In this document: positions 53,829 to 63,126 of the stretch, piece by piece
Numbering within the stretch: position 1 is the stretch's first letter
Layout: the number at the start of each line of letters is the position of its first letter
Made by a program: the position numbers and the translations under genes
Assembly (NCBI RefSeq): GCF_000340565.2
Contig: NZ_CP007203.1
Location: 784,297-848,296, forward strand
Reading direction: 5' to 3'
Length of the DNA stretch: 64,000 nt
Origin: Nodularia spumigena CCY9414
Lineage (GTDB): Bacteria > Cyanobacteriota > Cyanobacteriia > Cyanobacteriales > Nostocaceae
Notes under the pieces: generated by a model
What the model was told of the DNA's origin: nothing
What the model saw: the letters and a program-made list of their open reading frames with translations, nothing else
Databases searched by the model: none

Positions 53829-54587
53829 ATGGAATCTTCATCATTTTTGACAGTAAATGACCAGCCAATTTTTATAAATCAGGCAGTAAAATATCTGCAA
53901 GCCTCTGGAAAACTAGCGCATTTCATTGGCGACATTCTCCGCCAGTATGTTATTGAACAAGAAATACAAAACAGAGATGACATACAAATCAGCCCCGCTT
54001 TAACAGAACAAACCATCATTGATTTCCGCCTCAAAAATCAACTCAACGACCCCCAAACTTTTCAAGAATGGTTACAGCAAAATGCCACAGATTACGCTAC
54101 CTTTTACGAATCAATCGCCTTTAGCTTTAAATTAGAAAAACTAAAAGTTTTAATTGCCGAACCAAAAATCTCAGAATACTTTATTGAACGCAAAATTTTT
54201 CTAGATCGGGTGATAGTTTCCCGGATTATTGTTGACAATCAAGAAATAGCTGAAGAACTACAAACCCAAATTGAAGAAGGAGGTAGTTTTGAGCAACTAG
54301 CAAAAGAATATTCCTTGTCAGAGGATCGAATGGTTAACGGCATGATGGGGCCAGTCAGCCGAGGCACAATGCCAGATCAATTGAGAGCAGTTATTGATAT
54401 AGCTAATCCTGGAAAAGTTGTCGGTCCTATAGAAATCGAAGGACGTTATGGCTTATTTCGAGTAGAACAATTTCTGCCCGCGTCTTTAGAAGATATGCAA
54501 CTCAAACAAGCACTACAAAATGAATTATTTGAGAAATGGCTAGTGGAGAAAATTCAAAAGCTGACAGTCAAACTACAAATGAGCTAA
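53829..54587 (+). CDS. Parvulin-type peptidyl-prolyl isomerase of an export cluster
   Basis: A 252-residue protein. The parvulin domain occupies about 125-225 (VSRIIVDNQEIAEELQTQIE, then GGSFEQLAKEYSLSED, GMMGPVSRGTMPDQL). A helical SurA/trigger-like N-terminal region precedes it. There is no signal peptide. Genes like this sit directly before ABC exporter genes in cyanobacterial bacteriocin/peptide-secretion clusters, where they probably assist the exported substrate. Its end overlaps the exporter gene by 52 bases, indicating translational coupling. Confidence 0.85.
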   Translation: MESSSFLTVNDQPIFINQAVKYLQASGKLAHFIGDILRQYVIEQEIQNRDDIQISPALTEQTIIDFRLKNQLNDPQTFQEWLQQNATDYATFYESIAFSFKLEKLKVLIAEPKISEYFIERKIFLDRVIVSRIIVDNQEIAEELQTQIEEGGSFEQLAKEYSLSEDRMVNGMMGPVSRGTMPDQLRAVIDIANPGKVVGPIEIEGRYGLFRVEQFLPASLEDMQLKQALQNELFEKWLVEKIQKLTVKLQMS

Positions 54588-57181
54588 AACTTCTGAATAA
54601 TCAATCTTTACAAATCAACGCCTTAGCTTCTATACCTTGGAATCAACCGCCCCTATCTTCGCTGACAAACGAGCAACAATCCCAACTGCAAAATCAGGCA
54701 GAAATTCGTCAGTATGCTCTGGGAGAAAAAATTTGGTCAACCGCAGCAGGTGGTTATCAGTTTTTTATTTTTACTGGTAAAGTCCGCTTGCGGGAAGAAG
54801 GAGAAGGAAAGCCTTTAGCAGCCCTACAAGCCGGGGATTGGTTTGGCGACTTATATCAGTTGACTGTGGATTGTAAAGCCGTAGCTGCTAGCAAAGAAGT
54901 AGTAGTAGTGTGTTGGAATACAGCGCTGTGGTCAGAATTTTCCACTCCCGAAATTGCAGAGTTTTGGCTAGCTGCAAAGGGTGATAAGGAGACAGAGGAG
55001 ATTCAGAAGAGCCGGGACATTCAGCAACTTATCCCATTCCCGACTCCGGTGACATCGGGGTATCCCTTCGTTTATAGTTGGAATACTGCTGCTGCTTGCT
55101 TAACAATGGTGGCGCAACAATTAGAACATCCAGTCAAATTAGAATGGGTGCAACGCCAACTCAGGGGACAAAGCCCGAAAAATCTGGTGGAAGCGGGGGA
55201 AAAGTTAGGGTTGGTGTTGCGAAGGGTGCAAGTTAGTTGGGCTGACTTGCGGCAGTTATCGTTTCCAGCAATACTACAATGGCAACCCGATTCATCTCCA
55301 CCGGCTTCCTGGGTAGTAGCCTATGGGATGAAAGGATCTAACTTAATTATTGCTAATCCCCTCAAAGATGATTATGCTTGTGAGAGTTTACCGCAGTCAG
55401 AAGTTGAGTCTGCCTGGGATGGTAGACTATGGCAAGTTGAACTGGTATCTAATCAAGAACAATTTAACCTGGGTTGGTTCACTCCAGCAGTTTGGAAGTA
55501 TCGGAAACTGTTAGGAGAAGTATTACTCGCATCTTTTACTTTGCAGCTTCTGGGTTTGGGGACACCACTGATTACCCAAGTTGTAATTGATAAAGTGATG
55601 GTGCAGCAGAGTTTGCCCACTTTGGATGTGATGGCGATCGCCCTCTTAATGATTGCCTCATTTGAATCTATACTAGGTATTCTGCGGCTATTTATCTTCA
55701 CTCATACCGCCCGGCGTTTAGATTTAAGCTTATCGGCGCAACTATTTCGCCATCTCATGCGTTTGCCTTTAGCTTACTTTGAATCCCGGCGCGTAGGAGA
55801 CACCATAGCCAGAGTTCAAGAACTAGAACAAATCCGCCAGTTTCTCACAGGTACAGCATTAACTGTAATTTTAGACAGTATCTTTGCTGTAGTGTACCTG
55901 GTATTGATGTTTTACTACAACGTCCAACTCACCTTTGTAGCTTTGGCTGTATTACCGTTATTTGCAGCTTTGACAATTATTGCTACACCAATTCTGCGTA
56001 AATGGCTCAACGAAACCTTTAATCGCAGTGCTGACAGTCAATCATTTCTGGTAGAGACAGTTTCAGGGATACACTCAGTTAAAGCCCATGCAGCCGAACC
56101 AGTAGCACGCGATCGCTGGGAAGGATTATTTGCCCGTTTTGTGCGTACAGGATTTAAAGCATCCACCACTTCTAATATTAGCAGTAATATTGGTAACTTT
56201 CTCACCAACTTTTCCTCCTTACTTATCCTCTGGTTTGGTGCGAAATTAGTCATCGAGCAAAACTTAACCATTGGGCAACTTGTCGCCTTTCAAATGCTAT
56301 CGGGAAGAGTTACCGGACCACTATTGCGTCTAGTGCAACTATGGCAAAATCTGCAACAAGTTCTACTTTCAGTAGACCGAATTGGTGATATTCTCAACAT
56401 CGCCCCAGAAGCAGAAATTGGTACAGGGTTAGTTTTACCACCCCTGAGAGGTCAAGTCACCTTCGAGCAAATCTTTTTCCGCTACCAACCACACATTGAA
56501 CCAGTCCTCAAAGGCATCTCCTTCAACGTAGAACCAGGGCAATTTGTGGGAATCGTTGGCCGCAGTGGTTCTGGGAAAAGTACCCTTTCCAAGCTATTAC
56601 AACGCCTCTATCAAATTGAATCAGGACGGATTTTAATTGATGGATTTGATATTAAAAGTGCCGATTTAGCCTCATTGCGCCAACAAATTAGCGTAGTTCT
56701 CCAAGAAGACTTTTTATTTAACGGTACTGTCTTAGAAAATATCACCCTCGGTAATCCCGATATTAGTGCAGAACAAGTAGTAGAAGCCGCTAGGTTAGCT
56801 GTAGCACATGACTTTATTAGTGAATTACCCTACGGTTACGAAACCAACGTGGGAGAAAGAGGAACAGCTTTATCTGGTGGACAAAGACAACGCATAGCCT
56901 TAGCCAGATTATTTCTTTCCCAAGCGCCAATTTTAGTCTTAGATGAAGCTACCAGCGCCTTAGATAGTGAAACTGAACAGCAAGTTTTGCAAAACTTACA
57001 AAAAGTTTCGGCTCACCGAACTGTATTCCTCATTGCTCACCGTTTCGCTCCCCTCAAACGTGCTGACTTAATTCTAGTCTTAGAAAAAGGCGTGATTGCT
57101 GAACGCGGAACACACTTAGATTTGTTACAACAAAAAGGTTTGTACTGGTCATTATATCAAAGACAGCAAGCAAATATTTAG
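54536..57181 (+). CDS. Peptide/protein ABC exporter with degenerate C39 domain
   Basis: An 881-residue fused exporter. Residues about 55-150 resemble a cyclic-nucleotide-binding fold. Residues about 165-300 form a C39-like domain. Two to six transmembrane segments lie at about 320-600, and the ATPase follows with Walker A GRSGSGKST (675-683), LSGGQRQRIALARL (779 onward) and Walker B ILVLDEATSALD (799-810). In the C39-like domain the catalytic Cys position is Thr184 (WNTAAACLTM), the His position is Ser258 (PASWVVAYG) and the Asp position is Asn274 (IIANP), so leader cleavage is not expected. It works with an HlyD adaptor for type I secretion. Confidence 0.92.
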   Translation: MASGENSKADSQTTNELKLLNNQSLQINALASIPWNQPPLSSLTNEQQSQLQNQAEIRQYALGEKIWSTAAGGYQFFIFTGKVRLREEGEGKPLAALQAGDWFGDLYQLTVDCKAVAASKEVVVVCWNTALWSEFSTPEIAEFWLAAKGDKETEEIQKSRDIQQLIPFPTPVTSGYPFVYSWNTAAACLTMVAQQLEHPVKLEWVQRQLRGQSPKNLVEAGEKLGLVLRRVQVSWADLRQLSFPAILQWQPDSSPPASWVVAYGMKGSNLIIANPLKDDYACESLPQSEVESAWDGRLWQVELVSNQEQFNLGWFTPAVWKYRKLLGEVLLASFTLQLLGLGTPLITQVVIDKVMVQQSLPTLDVMAIALLMIASFESILGILRLFIFTHTARRLDLSLSAQLFRHLMRLPLAYFESRRVGDTIARVQELEQIRQFLTGTALTVILDSIFAVVYLVLMFYYNVQLTFVALAVLPLFAALTIIATPILRKWLNETFNRSADSQSFLVETVSGIHSVKAHAAEPVARDRWEGLFARFVRTGFKASTTSNISSNIGNFLTNFSSLLILWFGAKLVIEQNLTIGQLVAFQMLSGRVTGPLLRLVQLWQNLQQVLLSVDRIGDILNIAPEAEIGTGLVLPPLRGQVTFEQIFFRYQPHIEPVLKGISFNVEPGQFVGIVGRSGSGKSTLSKLLQRLYQIESGRILIDGFDIKSADLASLRQQISVVLQEDFLFNGTVLENITLGNPDISAEQVVEAARLAVAHDFISELPYGYETNVGERGTALSGGQRQRIALARLFLSQAPILVLDEATSALDSETEQQVLQNLQKVSAHRTVFLIAHRFAPLKRADLILVLEKGVIAERGTHLDLLQQKGLYWSLYQRQQANI

Positions 57182-57646
57182 TCATCAAATTTATTCTTTT
57201 TCGTGTCTTCGTTTTTCAGCACCACCAAATTCGTAGGGTGTGTTATGCCGTAGGCTAACGCACCTTGAATTATTTACACTGAGCGCTGCTGAAGTATTGA
57301 CGGTGCGTTGCGCTTTGCGACAACACACCCTACAAGAAAATTACGTATTTGGATAACTTATTTTTGGGAAGTTGCTTACAGTTATTTTCAGGTAAATATA
57401 CCAAGTGGTAGGATCGCAAGGTCTTGCGCCCCTAAGACAGATATGGTTCAAATACATGAAAAATAATAATTTTCAGAAAGATTACACTTTCAACTATGTT
57501 CTTTAGTCAAAAAAGTGTCATTTTTCTATTTCATTTCATAGTAATTTTTGGCAAAGGGGTAAACTCACCTTTTACTTTAAAACCTTAGAGACAGGTTTTA
57601 ACAATTAGTGTTGCCAAAAAATACTTTATTTGAGGAGAAAATATAT
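57182..57646. other. Spacer before the subtilisin gene with a large inverted repeat
   Basis: GTAGGGTGTGTT (57233-57244) and AACACACCCTAC (57322-57333) are perfect 12-bp inverted repeats. Inside, ACGCACC and GGTGCGT pair in turn. This 101-bp element is of the GTAGGGTGTGTTA class dispersed through cyanobacterial genomes. The rest, to the S8 start, is AT-rich and must contain its promoter. Confidence 0.6.
57233..57333. repeat. Dispersed 101-bp inverted-repeat element
   Basis: Outer arms GTAGGGTGTGTT/AACACACCCTAC and inner arms TAACGCACC/GGTGCGTTG give a cruciform-like fold about 50 bases after the exporter stop. It has no coding capacity. Confidence 0.65.
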
Positions 57647-59110
57647 ATGCCCATTGACGATATTAGTCACAATTTGTTTCCTCATAACGGGCTAAACTTC
57701 ACCCCTATCTCCTCAGTAGATACATTTTCAACCCAGAATGATCAGAGATTCAGTTTCAGTGGTCGCAGTAGCTTTTATCCAACCAGTGATATTGCTGCAA
57801 CTTCCGCCCGAACTGCTAACTATAATTTTACTTCTGGCTATGGCTTAATTAACAGCGCCGCCGCAGTGGCTAGAGCTGCTGGTGAAAATACTTTTGCTGA
57901 TGTTCCTAATCTTGGTGGTAATAATTGGGGAGCAGATTTAGTGAAAGCCCCAGCAGCTTGGGCGCAGGGATACACCGGGAAAGGTGCGGTGATTGCTGTG
58001 TTAGATACTGGGGTTGACTACAACCACGCAGATTTGAAGAATAATATTTGGACTAATCCCGGAGAAATTCCTGGTAATGGCATAGATGATGATGGTAATG
58101 GCTATATTGATGATGCCCAAGGTTGGAGTTTTGCTGACAATAGTAACAATGTTATGGACGTTAATGGTCACGGTAGTCACGTAGCGGGAACCATTGCTGG
58201 GGGGAATAATGGCTTTGGGGTGACGGGTATTGCCTATGATGCCAAGATTATGCCAGTTAAAGTGCTGAATGACAAGGGAGCAGGCAGCAGTAATTCTGTC
58301 GCCGATGGTATTTACTATGCTGTGAAGAATGGCGCTAATGTGATTAATCTCAGTCTGGGTGGAAATTTTCCGAACAGCACCCTGGAAGCTGCAATTAAAT
58401 ACGCTAGTAGTCAAGGGACTGTGGTGGTGATGGCAGCAGGTAATGATGGTAACTTATTTACAAACTATCCTGCTAGCTATGCCAGTAACTGGGGATTAGC
58501 AGTGGGAGCAGTTGATCAGAATAATAATATGGCTAACTTCTCGAACAGAGCAGGGCTGAATTCATTTCCCTATGTCACCGCTCCAGGGGTTGGGATTTAT
58601 TCATCAGTTCCTGGTAATCAGTACGCTACATATAGTGGCACATCTATGGCTACTCCCCACGTTGCTGGTGTAGTTGCTTTAATGCTGGGTGCTAATCCCA
58701 ATTTAACTGATGCCGAAATCCGGAAAATTATCATAGAAACTGCGGGAAATAGTACACCCATAGCAACGTCTAATTCCTTCCAGATCAGCCCGGTAATTTC
58801 TCAGGCGATCGCACAGATGGTAGGCAATAGTACATCAGATACTACCATTAACTGGGAATTAAAAATTATAACTTCTCATCAACCTTCAATCTCTTCATTT
58901 GTCAGCACAGGCTCATCAATGAATCTAGGAGACCTGAAGCAATTCCGATATTACCATAGCACCCTCAACACTGTGGGCAGCATCATGAATAACATCTTCA
59001 ATGCTGATAATGTTGACGACAATAACCCAGATATCACAGATATCGAAAAAATTCTCAATCAATTACAGCAGCAGATAGAAGAATTTAGAAGATTTTTCCC
59101 TGGTTTCTAA
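57647..59110 (+). CDS. Subtilisin-family (S8) serine protease
   Basis: The start is set at ATG 57647 with a GAGGAGA site ten bases upstream, giving 487 residues. The catalytic triad is intact: Asp120 in VIAVLDTGVDYNH, His175 in VNGHGSHVAGTIAG and Ser333 in SGTSMATPHVAG. The region before the catalytic domain (about 60-100, SGYGLINSAAAVARAAG) resembles a segment usually found after it. No standard signal peptide is visible, so it may itself be exported by the adjacent type I system. It lies between the exporter and HlyD genes; a role in maturing exported peptides is possible but unproven. Confidence 0.9.
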   Translation: MPIDDISHNLFPHNGLNFTPISSVDTFSTQNDQRFSFSGRSSFYPTSDIAATSARTANYNFTSGYGLINSAAAVARAAGENTFADVPNLGGNNWGADLVKAPAAWAQGYTGKGAVIAVLDTGVDYNHADLKNNIWTNPGEIPGNGIDDDGNGYIDDAQGWSFADNSNNVMDVNGHGSHVAGTIAGGNNGFGVTGIAYDAKIMPVKVLNDKGAGSSNSVADGIYYAVKNGANVINLSLGGNFPNSTLEAAIKYASSQGTVVVMAAGNDGNLFTNYPASYASNWGLAVGAVDQNNNMANFSNRAGLNSFPYVTAPGVGIYSSVPGNQYATYSGTSMATPHVAGVVALMLGANPNLTDAEIRKIIIETAGNSTPIATSNSFQISPVISQAIAQMVGNSTSDTTINWELKIITSHQPSISSFVSTGSSMNLGDLKQFRYYHSTLNTVGSIMNNIFNADNVDDNNPDITDIEKILNQLQQQIEEFRRFFPGF

Positions 59111-59170
59111 TTTGACAGGGGAACTCCAAATCCCCCCTGCACCCTGCACCCTGCACCCCTGCTTCTTCAA

Positions 59171-60667
59171 CTACCTGACTGAAAAAGCTTCACTAAATCT
59201 ACGAGTTACAGGCTCAATGATGAAAGTTAAAACTGACTTTTGACGGGTGACAATTTCACCGTTGGCTGACATTCCGGGAGTAAATTCTACTTCTTCTCCC
59301 CGGACATTCACTGAGTGTTGACTTAGCTGTATTCTGGTGGGAAACACTAAACCCAATTCTTTATCGACTACGGCATTAGGACTAATTTGTACAACTTTAC
59401 CGTCAATTGTGCCAAATTCTTGAAAGGGAAAGGTTGCCATTTTCACCTTTGCTTTCATTCCTGGACGAATAAAGCCAATGTCGCGGTTGAGGACTTTCAC
59501 TTCTAATAGGATTTCTTCTCCCGCAGGTAAAATTGAGAGTAATTCTTCACCGGCTTGTACAGGGCCTTGGGTGGCTTGAATTTTGTAAATTGTCCCGGCG
59601 ACTGGGGCTTTAATGGTTTCCCCGGCTTGCTGTTTTCTGGCTTGTTCGAGTTGACCGTTAATATTGGTAAGTTCTTCTTGGCGCTGTTTAATCTGGGTTA
59701 ATATTTCGCTTTGGCGCTCAGATGCTAAACGCTGGGCTTGCTGGAGAACTCCTTGATAGGCTTGTTCTGCTTGGCGAATTTCTTGGTCTTGGGCGGCAAT
59801 TTCTCTTTTTAAGGATGCTATTCTGTCTTGAGTCTCTGTGACTCTATTCTGGGCGTTTATGACTTCATCTTTGGCTCTGGTCATTTCTGTGTTGGCGCGA
59901 TTTAATCTTTCTTGGGCTTCTAGGTAATCTATTCTAGGTAATGCACCAGGAGCAATTAGGGTACGTAGATTTTCTTCTCTTTGTTGGGCGATCGCCACAT
60001 TTTTTTCGACTCCGACAACGACTTTTTCGGCGTTGACTACATTAGCTTGGGCATTTTCAAAGCTGCTTTGAGCATTTACGAGGTTTTCTTGCAACCGTTT
60101 CTGGCGTTGTTTTACCTGTGCAATAATTGCTAGTTGGCGATTTGCTTCGGCTTCGGTGACAGCTTGACGGGCTTGGTAATCTGCGAGGCGCGATTCTAAA
60201 AGTTCATTTTGTAGTTTTGTCCCAGTCGTTGTGGTTCCAATGCGTTCTGCTTGTAAACGTCCTAAGTCTTCGCTGATTAATTTCGCAGATTGGGCGAGAC
60301 GGGTAACGTCTGTTTGTTTTAAATTTGTGTCCCGTTGAATTAAAACTTGATCTTTAGTGACATGATCGCCTTCTTCTACATTCACTTTTAAAATAGAGCC
60401 ACCATTCAAGGATGTCACTGGTCGTACCTTTGTTGAGGCGATTAATTCCCCAGGTGCGATCGCTACTTCATCGATTTGAGAGAAATTTGCCCAGGCGATC
60501 GCCCCAAATACCACTAAGCTCAGTGTTCCTGCTAAAACTCTGGTATATAGCGGTGGTAATTCCTGTACAGCCTTACCCACTTCATAAGACAATTGGTCTT
60601 CTGGTTTGGCAAATTGTTCTTTCGTTTGTCGCGCTTGAGCAGCATTTGCAAGTAAGGAATATTTCAT
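59171..60667 (-). CDS. HlyD-family periplasmic adaptor (membrane fusion protein)
   Basis: A 498-residue adaptor. One transmembrane helix (residues about 40-60, LYTRVLAGTLSLVVFGAIAW) is followed by a biotinyl-lipoyl-like segment (KVNVEEGDHVTKDQVL), a long coiled coil (about 120-350, rich in Gln/Glu/Arg), the second lipoyl half (ETIKAPVAGTIYKIQ) and a beta-barrel. It links an inner-membrane ABC exporter to an outer-membrane channel. It is on the opposite strand to the exporter but within 2 kb and probably its partner. Confidence 0.93.
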   Translation of the reverse strand: MKYSLLANAAQARQTKEQFAKPEDQLSYEVGKAVQELPPLYTRVLAGTLSLVVFGAIAWANFSQIDEVAIAPGELIASTKVRPVTSLNGGSILKVNVEEGDHVTKDQVLIQRDTNLKQTDVTRLAQSAKLISEDLGRLQAERIGTTTTGTKLQNELLESRLADYQARQAVTEAEANRQLAIIAQVKQRQKRLQENLVNAQSSFENAQANVVNAEKVVVGVEKNVAIAQQREENLRTLIAPGALPRIDYLEAQERLNRANTEMTRAKDEVINAQNRVTETQDRIASLKREIAAQDQEIRQAEQAYQGVLQQAQRLASERQSEILTQIKQRQEELTNINGQLEQARKQQAGETIKAPVAGTIYKIQATQGPVQAGEELLSILPAGEEILLEVKVLNRDIGFIRPGMKAKVKMATFPFQEFGTIDGKVVQISPNAVVDKELGLVFPTRIQLSQHSVNVRGEEVEFTPGMSANGEIVTRQKSVLTFIIEPVTRRFSEAFSVR

Positions 60668-60985
60668 AAAATTTTAGATTATTGGGGACTGGGGAATGGG
60701 GAGTGGGGAATGGGGATTGGGGGACTGGGGATTGGGGAGAAGAGAATAGGTTGAGGGGGCGATTTTCAGCTAAATGAACCACATTTTTATGTCGGGCTAC
60801 GCCCCGCTACGCTAACACGCAGAGGCGCAAAGGCGCACCAGAGGAATTAAGAGTGTGGTCTAAATACATAAAAACTGCTGTAAGCAGTCGTCCGTGTAAA
60901 GTAATTTCCAACTCACCCCTGCTCCCTGCTCCCTGCTCCCCTGCCTATTCAATCCCCCTACTCCCTACTCCCTACTCCCCAGAAT
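60668..60985. other. Low-complexity spacer upstream of the HlyD gene
   Basis: 318 bases between the HlyD gene and the Ycf39-like gene, full of directly repeated short units: GGGGACTGGGGAATGGGGAG at about 60684-60740, CTGCTCCCTGCTCCCTGCTC and CTACTCCCTACTCCC at about 60918-60979, plus a GGGCTACGCC palindrome. The HlyD promoter must be close to 60668-60780. No gene is seen. Confidence 0.5.
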
Positions 60986-61861
60986 TCAAACCGCAAGATA
61001 GCGCCGCAGAAAATTTTCTAAAGTTTCCAAGTGAAAATTGAAAATCTTTTCTAGATTGGCTATTTCCTCTTTTCTACAGAAAAATTCATTGGACAGTAAT
61101 GTGCGATAGGTTCCCAAAGCTGTTTGTGCTTGGGGGTTAAATAAACCAAATGCACTGCGTAACCCATCCACAACAAACAAAGGGGAATTAATAACTACTG
61201 GTTCTTTGTTGAAGATGCGACTGAAAATTTGGGGAATATCCTCACGCAATAAAATCTCCGGTCCTCCGACTGGTAATATTTGGTTGCGTGCGCCTTCAAC
61301 GGTGACTGAATCCACTATTATCCTGGCTAAATCATCTGTACTGACAACCGAAGTCCGATTTTTAGGATCACCAATCAGCAAATACAAACCTGTTTCGCGA
61401 AACCGTTCTGCTAATGGCAGTAAGTTTGATGCTAATCCAGATGGGCGTAAAATTGTGTAATTCAAGCCACTAGCTTCTAGATATTGTTCTACTGCTCGTT
61501 TGGCTTTGAATACGGGAGCATCTTCATAGCCCCGTTCGGCTCCCAGTACAGAAATAAACACAAAATGCTTGATTCCATTAGCTCTAGCCTGATCGATCAG
61601 TTCAATATTGGCGCGATAATCCAGAGATAAGGAGTCACCATCAGAACTGTGGGCGCTAATAATATAATCGACACCGCGACAAGCTTTTGCAATATCTTTG
61701 TCTCGTCGCAAATCACCGATGAAGATTTCTGCTCCTCGGTGTTCTAACTCGTTATAACGTGAAGTGAGGCGAACAAATCCCCTCACGGACTTTTCTTGTA
61801 GGCGTAGAAGTCGCACGACTCGGCGACCAATTGCTCCCGTTGCTCCAGTTACCAGAAACAT
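60986..61861 (-). CDS. NAD(P)-binding atypical SDR protein (Ycf39-like)
   Basis: A 291-residue protein. The Rossmann loop is VTGATGAIGRRVVRLL at 4-19, then GDLRRDKDIAKACRGVDYI. Such NmrA/Ycf39-like proteins act in photosystem assembly, pigment handling or redox sensing; the exact role here is unknown. The C-terminal part (LSNEFFCRKEEIANLEKI) is less conserved. Its start is 37 bases from the exonuclease III stop codon on the same strand, so it is downstream of xth. Confidence 0.85.
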   Translation of the reverse strand: MFLVTGATGAIGRRVVRLLRLQEKSVRGFVRLTSRYNELEHRGAEIFIGDLRRDKDIAKACRGVDYIISAHSSDGDSLSLDYRANIELIDQARANGIKHFVFISVLGAERGYEDAPVFKAKRAVEQYLEASGLNYTILRPSGLASNLLPLAERFRETGLYLLIGDPKNRTSVVSTDDLARIIVDSVTVEGARNQILPVGGPEILLREDIPQIFSRIFNKEPVVINSPLFVVDGLRSAFGLFNPQAQTALGTYRTLLSNEFFCRKEEIANLEKIFNFHLETLENFLRRYLAV

Positions 61862-61898
61862 AAGGATTTTCGGTGATGAATTCCATCTACAGACTAAT

Positions 61899-62681
61899 CT
61901 AAAATTCGACGATTACTGGGGTATGGTCGCTGGGTTGGGGCAATTTTCTGGGGGTAATGTCAATTATGCAGCTTTTAGCGCTTTCGTACAGCGTGGGGGT
62001 GAGATAATGATGGTCAATTCTCCAACCCCGATTGCGTCTAAAGCCGGCGGCGCGATAGTCCCACCAACTGTAGTGTCCGCCTTCTGTGGTAAATTTGCGA
62101 AAGGCATCAGCAAATCCCAGTTCTAGAACATCTCGTAAGCCTTGGCGTTCTGGTTCCGATGACATTATATGATTGTCTGGATTTGCGTTTTCGTGAATGT
62201 CTTCGGCTGCTAGAGCGATGTTGAAGTCACCACACATACAAATTCCAGGTTGTGAAAGTAAAAGGGTTTGCAAATACTCCCGTAGAACTGTTAGCCAGCG
62301 CAGCTTGAATTCATATTTCTCGCTTCCCACTGCGGAACCGTTAGGGACATATAAATTTACAATGCGAATGCCGTCAATTACGCCTGTAATCACGCGCTTT
62401 TGCTCATCCCAGAGTGGATCGATATTGGGTAAAATGGGGGTGAAACCAGGGCTGACATCGGTTAGTGGTTGGCGACTAATTAAGGCTACGCCGTTATAAG
62501 CTTTTTGTCCAGAAAAATAAACATGATAGCCCAATTCTTCAAAGGGCGATCGCGGAAAGTCCGCATCTACAACTTTTGTTTCTTGCAAGCAGAGAACATC
62601 AATGGGATTTTCGCTTAACCAAAATATCACCTGTTCTAGGCGAGTCCGAATTGAGTTAACATTCCAAGTGGCAATTTTCAT
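61899..62681 (-). CDS. xth: Exodeoxyribonuclease III (AP endonuclease)
   Basis: A 260-residue enzyme of base-excision repair that cuts at abasic sites. Family motifs in order: MKIATWNVNSIRTRLEQ, LCLQETKV (metal-binding Glu), MCGDFNIALAAED, RRNRGWRIDHHYLT and SDHTPVIVEF (catalytic Asp-His). It heads a two-gene unit with the Ycf39-like gene. Confidence 0.96.
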   Translation of the reverse strand: MKIATWNVNSIRTRLEQVIFWLSENPIDVLCLQETKVVDADFPRSPFEELGYHVYFSGQKAYNGVALISRQPLTDVSPGFTPILPNIDPLWDEQKRVITGVIDGIRIVNLYVPNGSAVGSEKYEFKLRWLTVLREYLQTLLLSQPGICMCGDFNIALAAEDIHENANPDNHIMSSEPERQGLRDVLELGFADAFRKFTTEGGHYSWWDYRAAGFRRNRGWRIDHHYLTPTLYESAKSCIIDITPRKLPQPSDHTPVIVEF

Positions 62682-63126
62682 TTGTTAGTTGTCAGTATTG
62701 AAAATAAATATTAATTTTTAATTAGTTATGTGTTGAGCATTCATGAGCATTCACTTAATATACCCATTTTGGTTAACTTAGCGTTAAGAAAAATTACTAC
62801 TATTTCATATTTTTAGTATTCTCAGCTACAAAATCTATTTTTTTGTCAGTTTAGCTACAAAAAATCCTCAGAATAGCATGATCCCCAAGGTAGATGAAAC
62901 TGCTAGAACCTAAGCTATATTTTAAAAGTGTAGCTGCTGAGTAGCTATTATTAATGTTTTAAAATGTATTGGTGGTGGTTGAAGGTACGGTTAACCAAAA
63001 TTGCCCTCTAAAGAGTAAATCAGGTTAATTTAAATCGCAACAAAGTAAGTATAAATCCTCTGTTTTGAAATATGAGAATATGACTTGCTTTGAGGAATAT
63101 TTTCCCGGCTGAACCGAAACAACTTT
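62682..63126. promoter_or_regulatory. Divergent spacer xth-glycosyltransferase
   Basis: 445 bases of AT-rich DNA. A direct repeat GAGCATTCATGAGCATTCA occurs at about 62736-62754. No hairpin terminator, RNA gene or ORF was identified. It must carry both promoters. Confidence 0.4.
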
